64,000 bases of DNA from Lophium mytilinum (taxonomy: Eukaryota > Ascomycota > Dothideomycetes > Mytilinidiales > Mytilinidiaceae): the NCBI GenBank assembly GCA_010093605.1, contig MU004181.1, positions 1-64,000 of the forward strand, in the 5' to 3' direction. The notes beneath the pieces were generated by a model that saw only the letters and a list, made by a program, of their open reading frames with translations, had not been told where the DNA came from and did not search any database. Of the stretch, positions 1 to 13,514 are shown piece after piece (position 1 is the stretch's first letter; the number at the start of each line of letters is the position of its first letter). The translations under genes were made by a program, and so were the position numbers.

Positions 1-3000
1 ACTATATTATAGTAGTTATATATAGTAGTAGTTATACTAATTCTTAAGTATAAGGCTATTCTTACGCTAAACCCTTTAAGTAATTTCTATTCTATATCTA
101 TATACTCTATAGCCTCTCTATATCTACCTTAAGCTACTACTATAGCTTATAAATTAAATTAAAGTTAATAGAATACTATTATATTATATTCTAAGTATTA
201 TTCTTTATATATATACTCTATTTTATATTATAGTAGTTAAATGTAGTAGTATAAGGTTATACTATATATAATTCTTAAAGGTTAATTTTCTCTATATTAA
301 ACTTGCTTCTCCCTATCTAACTCTAACCCTCTAGCCCCTCTAGTATAGAAAAAGGCTTAAAAGTACCTATACTCTTACTACTTAATTACTTATAAGTAGA
401 ATATTATATCTTTAAGAGTAGAGTAGATATTATAGTACTATAATAAGGCGTTAAATAATACTAAGCTATTACTCTTTAGTATATTATCTGCAAACTATTC
501 TACTATAATAGAAAATATATTAACTAATTCTAGAAAACCTCTATAATTACCTAGTGCAGTTATATTTTTAATATTTACTTTAGCCTATTCTAAATATAAA
601 GAAATAATAAAGTAATTTATAGGCATATATAAATAAATATAAAAGCTAGAAGATAAAAGAAAAAGACTACTTAAGTTATTATAGAATAATTATATAATCT
701 AATATAAGATAGAATTTATTAACTACTATAATAAGTACTTTAAAAATAGAGATAAATCTATCTTATATAATAAGTTTTATAACTCTATTAATAAGTATAA
801 GTTTAAAAAATAGGTTCTTAACCTAGAGAGTCTTAAGCTAGTACTTAAGTAAACTATAACTACTTTAAACTTAACTATATTTACTCTTTCTATTTGCCGC
901 CTACCGCTATCTTCTATAGAGTCTAGTAACCTAAAGCGGACTTATAAATCTCTTTCTTAGTAGCTTTTAAGTATAGCGCCTATACTAGAAGGTAGATACT
1001 CTTAAATATTACTACCCTCTACTTTATTCTAGAAACTAAGAAGTAAGCTAACCCTATTTATTATAAGTGCAGTCTAGTTATATTATAATATAAGGTAACT
1101 TACTAACTAGATATTAGGCTAAGAATAAGAATAATTATTCTAAATTAAAGGCTAGAATATATAGGCGCGTAGATAAAAAGGCTTACTATAAGATAAAACC
1201 TAAAACTTATTTATAGGCGTATAGGTAAGATTACTCTAAAGTAATAACTATAATCTATAGTTAGGTAGATAAAAAAGGCCTTTTTTAAGGGTCTATAGAT
1301 AACTATAAGTATAAGAATATAGTTAAGACTAAAGTTAAATACGCGCGGCCTTTCTTATAGAGAATATTAGTATAATATATAGATAGGTATATACTAACTA
1401 AGTAAGTTATATAGCTAAATATATAGTATAGATTATATATCTTAGAAGAGATTAGCATTTTTAGTATAGAAAAGTAGTTAAAAGAAGAAGCCTAAAAAGA
1501 AGTACTTATAAGTTTCTATAATTAGTCTATACTAAGCTTATTATTATCTTTAATAATAATATAATATACTAGCTTAAACGCGCCCTAGAGGCCTTAGTAT
1601 ATAATAAGAAAAAAGTTAAATAACTACTTTCTAGTAACGCCGCGGTTAACTATAGTTCCGGGCGAATAATTACTAGTTTAGCTATTAGCATCTATAGGTA
1701 TTATAGAGTAGAAGCGCGTATAGTAGCGCTTTCTAATAATAATAATAGAAACTTTTAGATACTTAAATATAGTGCTATATAACTTATTAAAAGAGGCTAT
1801 AAAAGCTAGATACTTTTACTCTAATATAATAGCGTATTAGCCCTTAAATATACTATTTTAGTATATAATTACTTTATCTAGTAAACCTTTATTCTTTATA
1901 GACTAAAGCTTTAGCTATTTAGTAATTATTTTCTCTAAGTTTAATACTATCTTCTGCTAACTATACTATATATAGAGACTAGCTAGATATTAAATATAGT
2001 ACTTTTAGTCTTCTTTTTTAATAATCTAGCTCTAAGCCTACTTAACTCCTCTTCTAGTTCTTTAACTCTCTTCTTTCTCTTTTTCTTATTCTTTCTCTTA
2101 TTCTAGAAAGTTATTAGTACTACCTCTATATTCTTTACTATTAAAAATACTACCTACTCTTCTAATCTACTCTACTATCCCTACCTCTTAACCTAATTCT
2201 AAAGCTTAAGCTATATCTTAAGTAATCTATATAAGATAATCTTAGATAAGTTAAATAGCTTTATTAAGTACTTCTTACTCTAGTTATTTAGATTATTCTT
2301 AGCTTTATTAGTAAGTATATTATTATTATCTAGTATATAAGAGTAGATAGCTTTAGAAATATAGTTAAGTAGGTTAGTATAGCTCTAATTAGCGGGGATT
2401 ACTTATATAAGGGCGTTAATAAGTAGCTAGCTTTTACTAGTAAGCAAGCTAAATTAGCGCTTTTAGCCGCTAGCTAGGATAGGTAGATAATAATAGGTAG
2501 AGGTAGATATTTATAGTAGAATTTAAAGTTATAAAGGGTTTCTATATTATAGTAGAATTTAATATAAAAACTTCTAATTAGCTAAAGGCTAACTACCTAG
2601 TTAGCTTAGTAGAAACTTATTCTATAACTACTTCTAAGAACTTTTAGAGCTTCTTAAGTAATATTTTATTATTTAACTATCTACCTACTATAACTATAGA
2701 ATATATAGTAAATTCTATTATTACTTCTATCTTTCTACCTAAGGTAGCTAGAGCTAACCTACTAACTAAGAACTATAATATATTATATCCCTTCTATACT
2801 ACTTTAGTTTTTCTATAATTTCTAATAAACTAATAATATAATATTTACTAAATATATACTAATCTAAAATATATATTTCTAATTCTTTATAGTTTATAAA
2901 TATATATATAATATAATTATCTTAATATATATAATAACTATAATAATTCTACTCTATATCTATATAGATATTATATTTATAAATAGTAGAGGCGGCTATT

Positions 3001-3525
3001 AGGTTTTAAGGTTTATATATTTTAGTGCGCTATAGACTAATAGGTACGCATATAAGGTATCTAGGCTACTAACTCTATTAAGTAATATACTTAATAGTAG
3101 CTTTAGTCTACGTATAATTACCTTATACTCTACTATTTTATAATAATATAAAATATGCTAAATATAAAGTATCTTCTTATTATTTATGCGCGCGTATCTC
3201 TCTAGTAGTTATAGTTATTAGTAGTATAAAACTCTAATAGTTCTATATATAATATAACTCTATTAATATTTTTTTACTAATATCTTATTTTATTAATTAT
3301 AACTATTATCTATTATTCTTTTTATATATAGATAGTGCATTTAATATACTAGTTTAGGTTATACCTTTAGTATTATTTACATCTATTTCTTCTATTAAGG
3401 GATGCGCGTTCTAATTCTATAAAGATAGTAATTAGAATGCGGGCCCTATATACTAGTGCGCCTACTAATAAAATAATTAAAATAGGCCTATATTTTAATT
3501 AATTTTATATATTAGCTTACGCCTC

Positions 3526-5007
3526 TATACTTCTATTTCTTCTTTAGCTTTATATTCTTATTACTCTTAAATATAAGCCTATTATCTATATATATTTAAG
3601 CCCTAATATAATATAAAGCTCCTTTTAAAGGCTAGAAGTAAATAGGCCTTATTTTAATTTTTTCTAGTAAGCGCGCAGTATTACTAGATATTAATAGCGG
3701 TATAATTACTCTTTTAATTACCTACTACTATAATACCCTTATAATAAGTAACTAACTAATAGCTTTAGCGCCTCTATTATTCTATACTCTATAGAGTACT
3801 TCCCTTCTTAACTATTTACTATAGTAAAGACTTTATATATAAAGTAGACTATAATAGAGTATACTTTTATAATAAGTTCTATTAAGGCTAGAATACTATT
3901 AGATAGTACTACTAGCCCTCTAATATAGATACTACCTAGGCCTATAGATAAGAAGTATATAAAAAGAAGAACTATAAAAGCTTAGAAGTAGACTAGAAGA
4001 AATACTATATATATATAGCTTATTATAGTAAATAAATAGAAATTAAGCCTTATAATTAGAACTATAAGAAATTATTACTTTTTCCCTTTTCTATATTATT
4101 AAATACCTTATAATTCTTATAATTCTCTTAATAGATATACCTATTACCGGCTATTAAAGAAGCTATAGCTTTTATACCTAAAACTAATAACTTATAACTC
4201 TACCTATTACTTATTTAAACGCCCTATATTAATTTCTATTAAATTTAAATATTAATAGCCTATATATAAGCTAGCTAGCTACTATTTTTAAAGCTATAGC
4301 TATACTATAGGCTATATCTATAGCTTAAGCCTCTTAATAGTTCTTATCTAATTTCTATAATCTATATCTATACCTACGCCTATACTATATCTATATCTAC
4401 GCCTATACTATATCTATATCTATACTATACCTATATCTATACCTATATATATAATACTATAATAGCTGCAATTCTTCTATAATAATAGAAGGAAATATAG
4501 TATACTATAAAGCTCTAGCTTTATCTAGCTTTATTATAGCTAGTACTATAATTACTATATAGTAGTATATATATAATTATACTAGAAATTAGTATATAGT
4601 TTAGCTATATATTAGAAATAACGCTAATTATTAATTTAGCTCTAGCTATAAGCTATAAGCCTTACTACTTAATATTAATTTAAACACGTTTAAACTTACC
4701 TATTTTACCTAGTATAATAATATATAGCTACTAGGCCTACTAAGAATAAAAGAAAAAACTTTCTAGCTTATATATATTTATTATTTATTATAGCTAGATA
4801 CCTAGCTAGAAGAAGAGAGAAGGGGGGGCTTCTTTAGAGAGGGGAGATATATTATAGCTATATATTTAAGTATACTATTATATAAGCTATACTATAGTAA
4901 TATATTAGCCTAAGCTATATAAGTAGCCTATAGCCTATAACTATAGCTTATACCTTTATACTTCTATTTCTTCTTTAGCTTTATATTCTTATTACTCTTA
5001 AATATAA
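3526..5007. repeat. Pair of identical 51-bp direct repeats
   Basis: Positions 3526-3576 and 4957-5007 are identical over 51 bases, in the same orientation, 1431 bp apart. Downstream similarity continues with differences. In a region so heavily mutated, perfect identity suggests two copies of the same piece of an element, both changed alike, or a late local duplication. They could be parts of two nested or adjacent copies of one repeat family; the sequence does not decide. Confidence 0.7.
4361..4452. repeat. Low-complexity CTATAC/CTATAT repeat
   Basis: About 90 bp made of imperfect CTATAC, CTATAT and CTACGCC units, inside the AT-rich block. It is a degenerate microsatellite with no sign of function. 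Confidence 0.7.
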
Positions 5008-7784
5008 TTCTATTACCTATATATAATTAAGCTCTAATAGTAGCGCTAGTTATAAGTAATACTATTTAAAATAAATATAGTAATAGAAATATAGATAAAT
5101 TAACTAAGTAGCTAAGCTATATAATAAGTAGCCTATTAGCTAACTCTATACCTAGCTCTTTATTTAAGAAACTTTCTTATTATTTTATACTTAACCTATT
5201 ACCTACTATAAGCCTTTATCTTAATTTCTTCTAGCTTACGCCTATTACTATATAGAAAGATAGTACTCTCTCTACTATAGAATTTAATTCTAATAATAAG
5301 CTAGCACAGTTACTTAGTAACCTAATTAGTAATATATATTATCTACTAGCGCTACTAAATAAACTAATAGACTTTATAGTATATTCTCTAATAATACTTA
5401 TATAGAATAAAGCCTATACTCTATTTATAGAACTTTAATAACTATTAAATAACCTTAATATAGGCGCGTTTAAGGTTATTAGTAAAGATAATAAAGCGCA
5501 CCTATATTATTATAGCTAACTCTATATACTAGATTATATAGTACTATACTTATAACTACTCTAAGTCTTATATATAGTACTAGCTAGTAGTTACCTAAAA
5601 AAGTATAGAATATATAAGCTACTCTAAAGATATTACTTCTAGCCTAAAATAATAAACTTAGTAAAGTAATTTACTAAAGCCTAATATAGTTACTACTAAG
5701 CTAAAGCCTTTAAAAGTAAGAAGTAAAGCCTACTTTATAGCTTATCTATAGGGAAATACTATTAGATAAATATTATATTTAACTTTATTATAGATCTTTC
5801 TTTTTATATTAGAAATAGTATTAAGTATACCTTAATTCTTATTATTATTAACTACTTATCTAAGTAATAATACTATATTTCTATAGTAGATATAATAGCT
5901 AAAGAGGTTATAGATATATTTATATAAGAGATTTTCTATCTATATAGACTTCTATAGAGAATTATTAATAACTTAGAAACTAATTTTACTTTAGACTTCT
6001 AGTACTATATTTATACGCGCCTAGGGGTAAACCTATAGATATTAATAGTATATTATTCTAAAATAGATAGATAAACTAAAAATACTAACTTATTTATAAA
6101 AGCCTTTCTATAGCTATTTATTAACTACTAATAAAGTAACTAGATTAACTAACTACCTATTAGTAAATTTATTATAAATAATATAGTTAATACTTCTATA
6201 GAGTTTTTACTATTTTTCTTTAACTATAGATTCTATCTAAAATAAGATATAGAGCTACTAGCTCTACTAGAATAAGGCCTAGTATACTATACGCGTATAA
6301 ATTTAACTCTTACTAACTAATATATTACTTACCTATAAGAAGTACTTATAGAGGGCTAGTAATAAATAACTTAGATAAAAGATAAGTAAGCTAAGTTTAC
6401 TAACTATTCTATAACCTACTACTGCTAATAAGAGTAGGTAATTAGGTTTAGCTTAACGCCTATAATATTAAAATAGAGTATAAGAATAAGTTTTTAGACT
6501 ATAAAAATATTAAACTATATTAAATTAAAAAAGTTATTAACTATAGTACTATATATAAGCTTAAGCTTCTATAAAATATACTAGCTAAATAGGTATAGCT
6601 AGTTTTCTTACTATACTTACTATATCTCTATAATATCTAGCCTATTAAAGGCTAATAATAACTAGAGCTACTACCTATAGTAGTTATTAATAATAAAGAA
6701 TAAAAGAATATAGAGTATTCTATTAATAATATTATTATAAGTAAATAGCACTAATTTAGCTACTATTAAGAACTATAATATAAACCCTAGTAGACTAGAT
6801 ATACTAAGCTAAGTAAATAGTAGAATTAGAGTTATTTTAAAGGAGAGAAAGTATATAAACTTATATAGTATTTCTATTAACTATACCTATATAAGAATAG
6901 GCCCTATAAGAACTTTCTAAAACTACTAGAAAAATAGTACTATAATAAGAATCTAGACTTAAATAATATACCTAAGTAACTAGCCGCGTAATTTAGAGCT
7001 CTATAGCTAGAATTAGTTAAAGTTAATAGCTTAAAGATTATAATATAAGCTATAAAGTTAGCTAGCTAATTAAAGTAAAACTAAATACTTTACTTTAGTT
7101 AGATTCTCTACTATATATTTCTACTAAGTTATTAAAGAAGGTTATTATCTAGTAATACTATAAGTATACTACTATAAGACTATAGGTTTATCTATAATTA
7201 TAGATTATAGTATAGTATATATTTTTAACTTTAAGCTAAGTATACTAAAGTTATATAGGCTACTAATATTTAGATAAAATACTTACTAATATTTAACTCT
7301 ATAACTCTAAACTTAAATAACCCTTCTATTATAATTAGTTTTTCTATTATAACTATAGCTATCTACTATATACTTTCTATAGCTTTAAGCCCTATAGTTA
7401 CTTTATCTTATAGTTTATCTAGCTCTTATTTAAAGGAGGCGTTTTCTCTTTAAAGGGGGGTTAGTATAATAAATCTAGGCCTTTTTTCTAGCTATAAATC
7501 TAGCACGTGCCTAGTAGTTATATACTTACTAGAAATATTATTATTCTACTACTAGCGTACCTCTCTAGATAGATTATAAGTAGCCTTATACTTTAGGTTC
7601 TTATAGTATATCTTATAATATAATTCTACTTCTTACTTAATATATCTATATACTTTACAGCCTATAATATAGAAATAAGTAAGAAAAGATATAGTTATAA
7701 GTAGTATTTTCTTTTTTCTCTTCTTTCTACTAAGATATAGATACTAGTAGATAGAAAGAAGATATATTCTAGATAGAAAAGAGA

Positions 7785-8030
7785 GTTAAATTAATATACT
7801 AGTAAAGAAAGCGGACTAAGATTTATATTAATTTAGTAGGTTAAATTAATTTTCTAAGAAAGAAAGTTAAGAAAGCGGGTTAAGTTATATATTAATTTAG
7901 TAGGTTAAATTAATATTTTAAAAGAGTAAGAAGGTTAAATTAATATTAGATAGATTAATATTTTAAAATAGTAAGAGAGTTAAATTAATATTCTAGTTAT
8001 AGTAATTCTATTAAATTAATTTAGTTATAT
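7785..8030. repeat. Clustered TTAAATTAAT motif repeats
   Basis: The motif GTTAAATTAAT or a close variant occurs at least five times over about 245 bp, at irregular spacing of roughly 30 to 70 bp. It is followed by short TTTACTACTA microsatellite units (8055-8095). It lies where the terminal repeat of the gypsy-type relic would be expected and may be internal repetition of that repeat. Confidence 0.55.
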
Positions 8031-8160
8031 TTAAATATAGAGTTAAAATAAATTTACTATTTACTACTATTTACTACTATTTATATTTAGCTTTATTAAT
8101 AGTAATATAACTCTATTTCTTAGCTATAAATCTAATATTATCTTATAGACCCTTTTTAGA

Positions 8161-8526
8161 CCTACTTAAATATCTCCCGCTATCTTACCGCTCTCGCAAC
8201 CTAGAAGCCGACGTCCCGATTCGAGGTCCGATGCGGACTCCGCTACGAGCACGAGCCATAGCAGTAAGCAGGTCCGGAGCCGCATTACTATTAAGCCACA
8301 CCGGCCAACGACAGATATTTCGATACTAAGTAAGCTTCGAATCAATCTTAAATTCTATACTTTCTTAGATTCTATTCTTTCTTTATCTCAATGGAGCCAA
8401 GCAAAATCAAAACCCTGATCCGGAAGTGGTTGCTTGAGACAGATAGATCGATCGCATATAGCATCACGCCCGAATCGCCCTTCTATTACGAGCGGGAGGA
8501 GCAAAACCAATAGACCTCCAACGACG
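8161..8526. other. Composition boundary and ALDH upstream region
   Basis: Base composition changes within a few tens of bases near 8160-8200, from TA-rich to balanced. The stretch 8190-8330 is GC-rich and holds a small imperfect palindrome around GGTCCGATGCGGACTCC. No gene is visible. It probably contains the promoter of the aldehyde dehydrogenase gene. Confidence 0.5.
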
Positions 8527-10324
8527 ATGTTCTCGTCAGAGGCTGATGTGGACGAGGTAAGAGCTTCACATCGAAAGCACTTTCTCCCGTTACTCTAACT
8601 CACGACTCAGGCCCATGCTATAATCGCCCAAACGTTCTCCACGGGCACCACAAAGCCACTCGCCTGGCGCAGATGGCAACTCAAGCAGGTCTGGTGGATG
8701 CTTACGGACTATGAACCTCAAATTCTTGCCGCGCTGCACGCCGACCTCCACAAACCAGCCTGGGAATCGCACATTACGGACATCTTGGCCTTGAAACAAG
8801 ACGTTCTCGCGACGCTCTCTAATCTCCAAACATGGACGAAGGACACCCACCCAGGTGGTAGTCTAGTGAACCATCTTGGGCGTACAACCATCCGCAAAGA
8901 ACCCCTTGGCGCCGCGCTAATCATCGGGACATGGAATTTCCCATTCTTGGTAACGCTGCAGCCGATGCTTGCTGCTATTGCGGCAGGATGTACGGTACTG
9001 TTGAAGCCGTCGGAAGTAGCGCCGGCGAGTCAAGACCTCATGGTGGAGATGGTAGAGAAGTACCTCGATTCTACCGCGATTCGCATTGTCACGGGTGGCG
9101 CCACCGAAATGCGCCACATCCTCAGCAGGAAATACGGCATGATCTTCTACACCGGCTCGCCATCGATTGCGCGTGTTGTAGCGAGAGCATCGGCGGAGCA
9201 CTTGACTCCCACTGTTTTGGAGCTCGGCGGGCAGGGTCCAGCGATCGTGGCGAAAGATGCCGATGTGGATTTGGCGGCAAAACGCATTGCGGCGGCGAAG
9301 TTCCTGAATGCAGGACAGATCTGCTTGAGCGTGAACCATGTGTTTGTTGAACCGGAGGTGAAGATGAGGTTGCTAGAAAGGTTGTGGTATTGGTTTGACC
9401 GATTCAATGATGGCGGAGAGGATTGGGAGGGGATGTGTCGAATTGTCAGCGAGAAGCACTACGACAGGGTCGTAAGCTTATTAGAGAAGACGAAAGGAAA
9501 AGTTGTGTATGGAGGAAAGAGAAACAGAGTGAAAAGATTTCTTGAGCCGACGGTGGTTGTGGATTTGGATGTCAATGGTAGGCCAGCTCTTCTACAGCAT
9601 CTCGTCTTTGATGTCGGTAACGACTTTCAGTGCCTCAAAAGAAGTCGCAGACCTGATTCGAACTTTTTAAGCTTCTTACTACCCCGAATCTGCACTCTTC
9701 GAATACTGACGGCCTCCAGATCCTTTACTTTCAGTCGAGCTTTTCGCTCCCATTCTCCCAATCGTCACAGCTTCGATAGCCGATGCAATCGCCCACATCA
9801 ATTCGCACCCGCCTCCACTCGCACTCTACCCCTTCACCAGCTCCTTGGCTGTGTCGCGTAAGATTCTCGACTCCACTGTCTCCGGCGGCGCAAGCATCAA
9901 CGATGCGATGATACACGCCTCCCTCGCGAACGCTCCTTTTGGCGGCGTTGGCGAAAGCGGTCACGGTGCCTACCACGGTGTATATGGAGTGAACGCTTTC
10001 AGCCACCTGCGAACCGTGGTAAACCTACCGACGTGGATGGATCTTCTCATGAGCGGACGATATCCGCCGTATGATATGAGTAGGTTGAAAAGGATGAGGA
10101 AAGGACTAGGTGTGCCGGATACACCGTCCTTCAAGCGCGGCGAAGGCGTGGACGATCAATCGGAGAAGCGCTTCGGAGTTCGAAGCATGCTAACCACGCT
10201 CGTAGTACTACTTCTTGGGGTGTTGAGTGTTCTGTTCCAGGTCCAACTTGACGGTGATGTTGGCAAGTTAAGGGTGGCGCTGGAGGAGACTTCGCGACGG
10301 ATAACGAGCGCCATGGTGATGTGA
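8527..10324 (+). CDS. Membrane-anchored class 3 aldehyde dehydrogenase
   Basis: Three exons: 8527-8556, 8611-9577 and 9720-10324, giving 533 residues. The first exon encodes only ten residues and joins in frame to AHAIIAQTF. The ALDH signature is complete: general-base Glu in VLELGGQ (about residue 214), nucleophile Cys in NAGQIC (about 248), and the C-terminal NAPFGGVGESG motif. A hydrophobic segment near residues 489-509 (MLTTLVVLLLGVLSVLF) predicts a C-terminal membrane anchor. Length and anchor fit the fungal fatty aldehyde dehydrogenase group that includes yeast Hfd1 and Neurospora YLO-1 (beta-apo-4'-carotenal oxygenase). NAD(P)-dependent oxidation of long-chain or apocarotenoid aldehydes is known for the family; the substrate here is not decided. 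The lysine common after ELGG is Gln here. The gene is intact although the RIP-like block ends about 370 bp upstream. Confidence 0.92.
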
Positions 10325-10444
10325 GAAGAGAACGCGGGCTGGAATCTCTGGCGTTCGATAGTGTATCAAAACGTGTAAGATAGTATAGTTCAATTCTTGA
10401 AAGGAAAAGTCCAACTCAGAACACTTCGAAATTAGCTGCCGAAC

Positions 10445-11621
10445 TTAGTCTATCAACACACTGGGCGCGGTACGAAATGATAAGACCGCACCGCAGAGTC
10501 CGTCGGAAATCCAGGGAATCGGCGGTTTCCCGAGCGGCCAGACGCGTCCGCCAATTCTCATCTCCGAGAGACTCTCACGATACGGCATGACCATCTCGAA
10601 TGTCTTCAATTCCATGCTTTTGGCCTGCACTTCAACCAATCGAACGACCACGGGTTCGTTCTCAAGCCATCCACGTTTCAGTTGCTCGCCAGCTAAATCA
10701 TCGCGGTGACACGATGTGATGTCTACGCGCAGATGTTGCAGGCTTTTCATCGAGGCGATTGTCTTCCAGATGAGACCCCATGCGCGGTTAGCCGCAGTCC
10801 AATTTCTTGTGCCATCGGTTGCAGCTAGAGGCGTATCCAAACCATAGGGTACTGCTGGAGGCATATCCACGGTGATACGTCGCACGAGCTGTAGTGATCT
10901 GATGGCATTGAAAGCGTCCGGTTGCATAATCGCGGGTAGGTAAAACTTTACTAGTGAGCTGTTCGCGCTGAACGCTTCCATTCTCATGCAAAAAGTATTG
11001 GTGGAGTACAGGAATAGGATAGCTTCCTGATAGCTTGGAAAGTTTAGCTAATTGTCTCACAGATGTTACGAGCTTCGCGGCACGTGCGAGACAAGTCGAT
11101 TTATAGTTTCAGATGGCGTGGCAGGAACAAGAGGTAGCAAATAAGCACACTCACATTTGCATACAAGTCATAAGCATTTGCAACGGCTTGTGGCGATACC
11201 CAAAACTCCTCCTCCGATTCCGCGCGAAATGCCCACATGCGCACTTCCACCCATCCGGCCAATGACAGTCGTACGCTTCCAGGACCCTCTGCACTGCCTT
11301 CAAGTGGATAACGTGTCCACCCAGCGTCTGCTCATAAATCATTGCGCGGATTTCCGGAGGCAGCTTTGTGAGGAACAGGGATTGCGACTGCGTTGTCCGA
11401 GGAACGATATCTTGATGGGCTGGGCGACTGAGTGGCATACCATGAGCGTCTAGCGTTGCGGGGCAGCGTGGTTTTGGAGGTCTCGAGGCATAGTATTGAC
11501 CTGCCCGTTCGTGCGCAGCTACGGCAATGACCACTGGGCAGCAAAGTACGCACAAAAGCATGCTCTGGGTTCGCTCCCATACGATCTTAAGGGCACGTAA
11601 CGGCTTCTGGGAATTCGACAT
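10445..11621 (-). CDS. DUF7730-like protein, paralogue A
   Basis: Two exons on minus: 11155-11621 and 10445-11033, giving 351 residues. The 121-bp intron splits the Ile codon after MTCMQ, so the protein reads CMQ-IYQEAILFLYSTNTF. Core motifs are LPPEIRAMIYEQTLGGHVIHL and, after the join, YSTNTF, a pattern common in fungal proteins carrying domain DUF7730, whose function is unknown. A Cys pattern (YDC..KCACGH) lies between them and is shared with paralogue C. The N-terminus has a hydrophobic stretch (LLCVLCCPVVIAVAA, about residues 22-36) that may be a membrane segment. It is the outermost minus-strand member of a four-gene palindromic cluster. The domain assignment rests on motif recognition, not a search. 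Confidence 0.8.
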
Positions 11622-11913
11622 GAGCGCGCTGTCAACTGTTCGCTAGGTAGCGCAGAGAGAGGATGAGGTTGCGAAGAAACGAGGAAAAGCGGGGTTAAAG
11701 CATGTTTACCTAGGTACCGGTCAAGAGCAAGGATTAATGGCGTGGAACGCCGACTGGTCTTTGCAGGCGAGGGCCTTTAGATTAGAACTTTGTTTCGATC
11801 CTTACTTCTACTCTTACGTAGATTGCCAAGGATTGAGTCTGGACGTATACCTTATTAAAGTAAGGTTGTTGGCAGAAGCTGGGTTTGGCAAGAAGCCCGC
11901 AACGCATACATCT

Positions 11914-13050
11914 TCAATCCGCTACCCTCCAAATCGGATATACAGTCCCTCCAATTTCTATGTCGCTCACAGACACAGCCCCGTAAGCTCCTAAGCCATA
12001 GGCATCCCGTATGTCTGTAGCCGGGGCTCTGATCTCAAAGCTCTGCAGTATTTTCTGCTCCATCTGCACTTCCACCACCCGTACAGCCTCCGCCTCGATA
12101 TACAACCACTCTTCCCGCACTTCCTGTCTTCTCCAGAAGCTGTCATACCGCTCCACCATTATGTTGACGCGCAGATGCTGTAAACCTTTCATGGATGCAA
12201 TTGCCCGCCATGCAGAAGCCCATTCGTGGTCGATCAAGTAGCGGTATGGTGGCGGCTCCCTAATGCGATGAAGAAGATTCAAGGATTTGATGGCGTTGAG
12301 GGACTCTGGTGGAAGGACATTGGTGATGCAAGTCTGTGGCAGTGATGGCATTAAGAGATCTAGGTCCAGGGAGAAGGCGTTGGTAGAGTACAGAATCGAC
12401 ATTGAGATGGACATCGCTTCGTAGTAGCTGCTATGAGTCAGTTGCATAGTCTCTGTAATCTCGCGGTGTGAAAGATGTGTACAGTCGCCATGACAATGCA
12501 ATGATTGATCCTCGACTTTCTTGCTAGTTGAAGCGTCCCGAGTGAGTTGGGCCAGCTCTTCGTCTAAGCAGCACCGAACAGAACAAGGTACAAGCATGAG
12601 GAGATATTGGACTCACATCTGCCTACAAGCGAACAGCATCGAGAGCAAGCTCGCCGGCCCTTCGAATGGTGCAACATCATCATACTCACAGCGCCAATCC
12701 CCGTCAGCTGCTCCGTATCTACACTCATGGGCCTCCAAGACGCCGGTAAGCGACTCGGACTGTGATGTCTTGGGCACGTTTAGATGGAGAACATGACCGC
12801 CCAGCACCTCTCGATAGATGGCATCGCGGAGCTCGGCAGGAAGTTTAAAGAGACTAGACTCGGGCTGGGTGATTTGGGGTACAACATTCGGATCTCGCGG
12901 TCGGAGTGGCAGTGGAAAAGAGGTGGATGCTTCGGCGCGTCGCGTTACGCCTTTCGGACTCTTTCGACGGACACCGGACTTTTGGTCGAGCGTGATGCCT
13001 CCGCCGCAGCGGAACGGGACGCAGACAATGGAGGTGAGGTTGCCAAGCAT
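11914..13050 (-). CDS. DUF7730-like protein, paralogue B
   Basis: Two exons on minus: 12617-13050 and 11914-12427, giving 315 residues. The 189-bp intron is the longest in the cluster but sits at the same place and phase as in A, C and D, splitting the Ile codon after ACRQ (ACRQ-IYYEAM). Motifs: LPAELRDAIYREVLGGHVLHL, then LYSTNAFSL. The Cys cluster of A and C is only partly kept (HECRYG..WRCEY). The gene diverges from paralogue C across a 464-bp shared upstream region. Function is unknown. An in-frame continuation upstream of the chosen acceptor exists, so the acceptor is inferred from the paralogues. Confidence 0.8.
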
Positions 13051-13514
13051 GGCGTCAGAGCAGCAACGCGCGAGACTCGAGCGCGCCGTGTATGAGGAAG
13101 AGAGTCCACTGTCGTTATCATGAAGCCAACGAGACGCCCTGCCGCGAGGCGGTGCTGTGTGCAGATCGCTCCAAGATGCCCCCCTACTCTCCTAACCATA
13201 GGTAGTATCGCTCTTCTCACCCATTTTCAATGCAAAGCTCAAAATCGTCTCCATTCCTGGAATTATCTCAATCCTTCAATTTTTTGGTGCTGAATCTTCT
13301 TCTTTTCAAGACCAATTGGAAGGCTGCACGTGGTTCGTGTGGCGCAGCATGTGGGGTTTCGTTCGAGGTCAGCCACACGATGAATTTCAGGCATCCCCCG
13401 CCGTCCTGCTAAGCTTCAGCCGCGACCTGGGAGCCATGTTCTTCCATCCCACAACTAGAAATCGAACGATTCCCTGTAGACATTTGAGTGCGAAAGAATA
13501 GCTCGACGGCTTTC
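13051..13514. promoter_or_regulatory. Bidirectional upstream region between paralogues B and C
   Basis: 464 bp between the ATG codons of two divergent paralogues, so both promoters must lie here. No clear TATA box or palindromic operator stands out. It is also the symmetry centre of the four-gene cluster. Confidence 0.5.

Larger units (their letters stand above)
1..8160. mobile_element. RIP-like AT-rich repeat block with Ty3/gypsy relic
   Basis: The block is extremely rich in TA dinucleotides and has no long open frame in any direction, while everything to its right has balanced composition. This is what repeat-induced point mutation leaves in Pezizomycotina. Around 6500-6850 there are faint traces in the order expected for a Ty3/gypsy integrase C-terminus followed by a chromodomain-like tail. 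Around 7440-7466 a purine-rich tract is followed by what may be the start of a terminal repeat, with a CACGTG nearby. I infer a chromovirus-type LTR element, plus strand, ending somewhere before about 8.1 kb. It is thoroughly broken, saturated with changes, and looks old. The first 4.7 kb cannot be assigned and may hold other elements. Confidence 0.65.

Noticed and set aside
13488-13514. Upstream extension of DUF7730-like paralogue C
   Set aside because: The frame is open but has no ATG there; the first ATG is at 13515.
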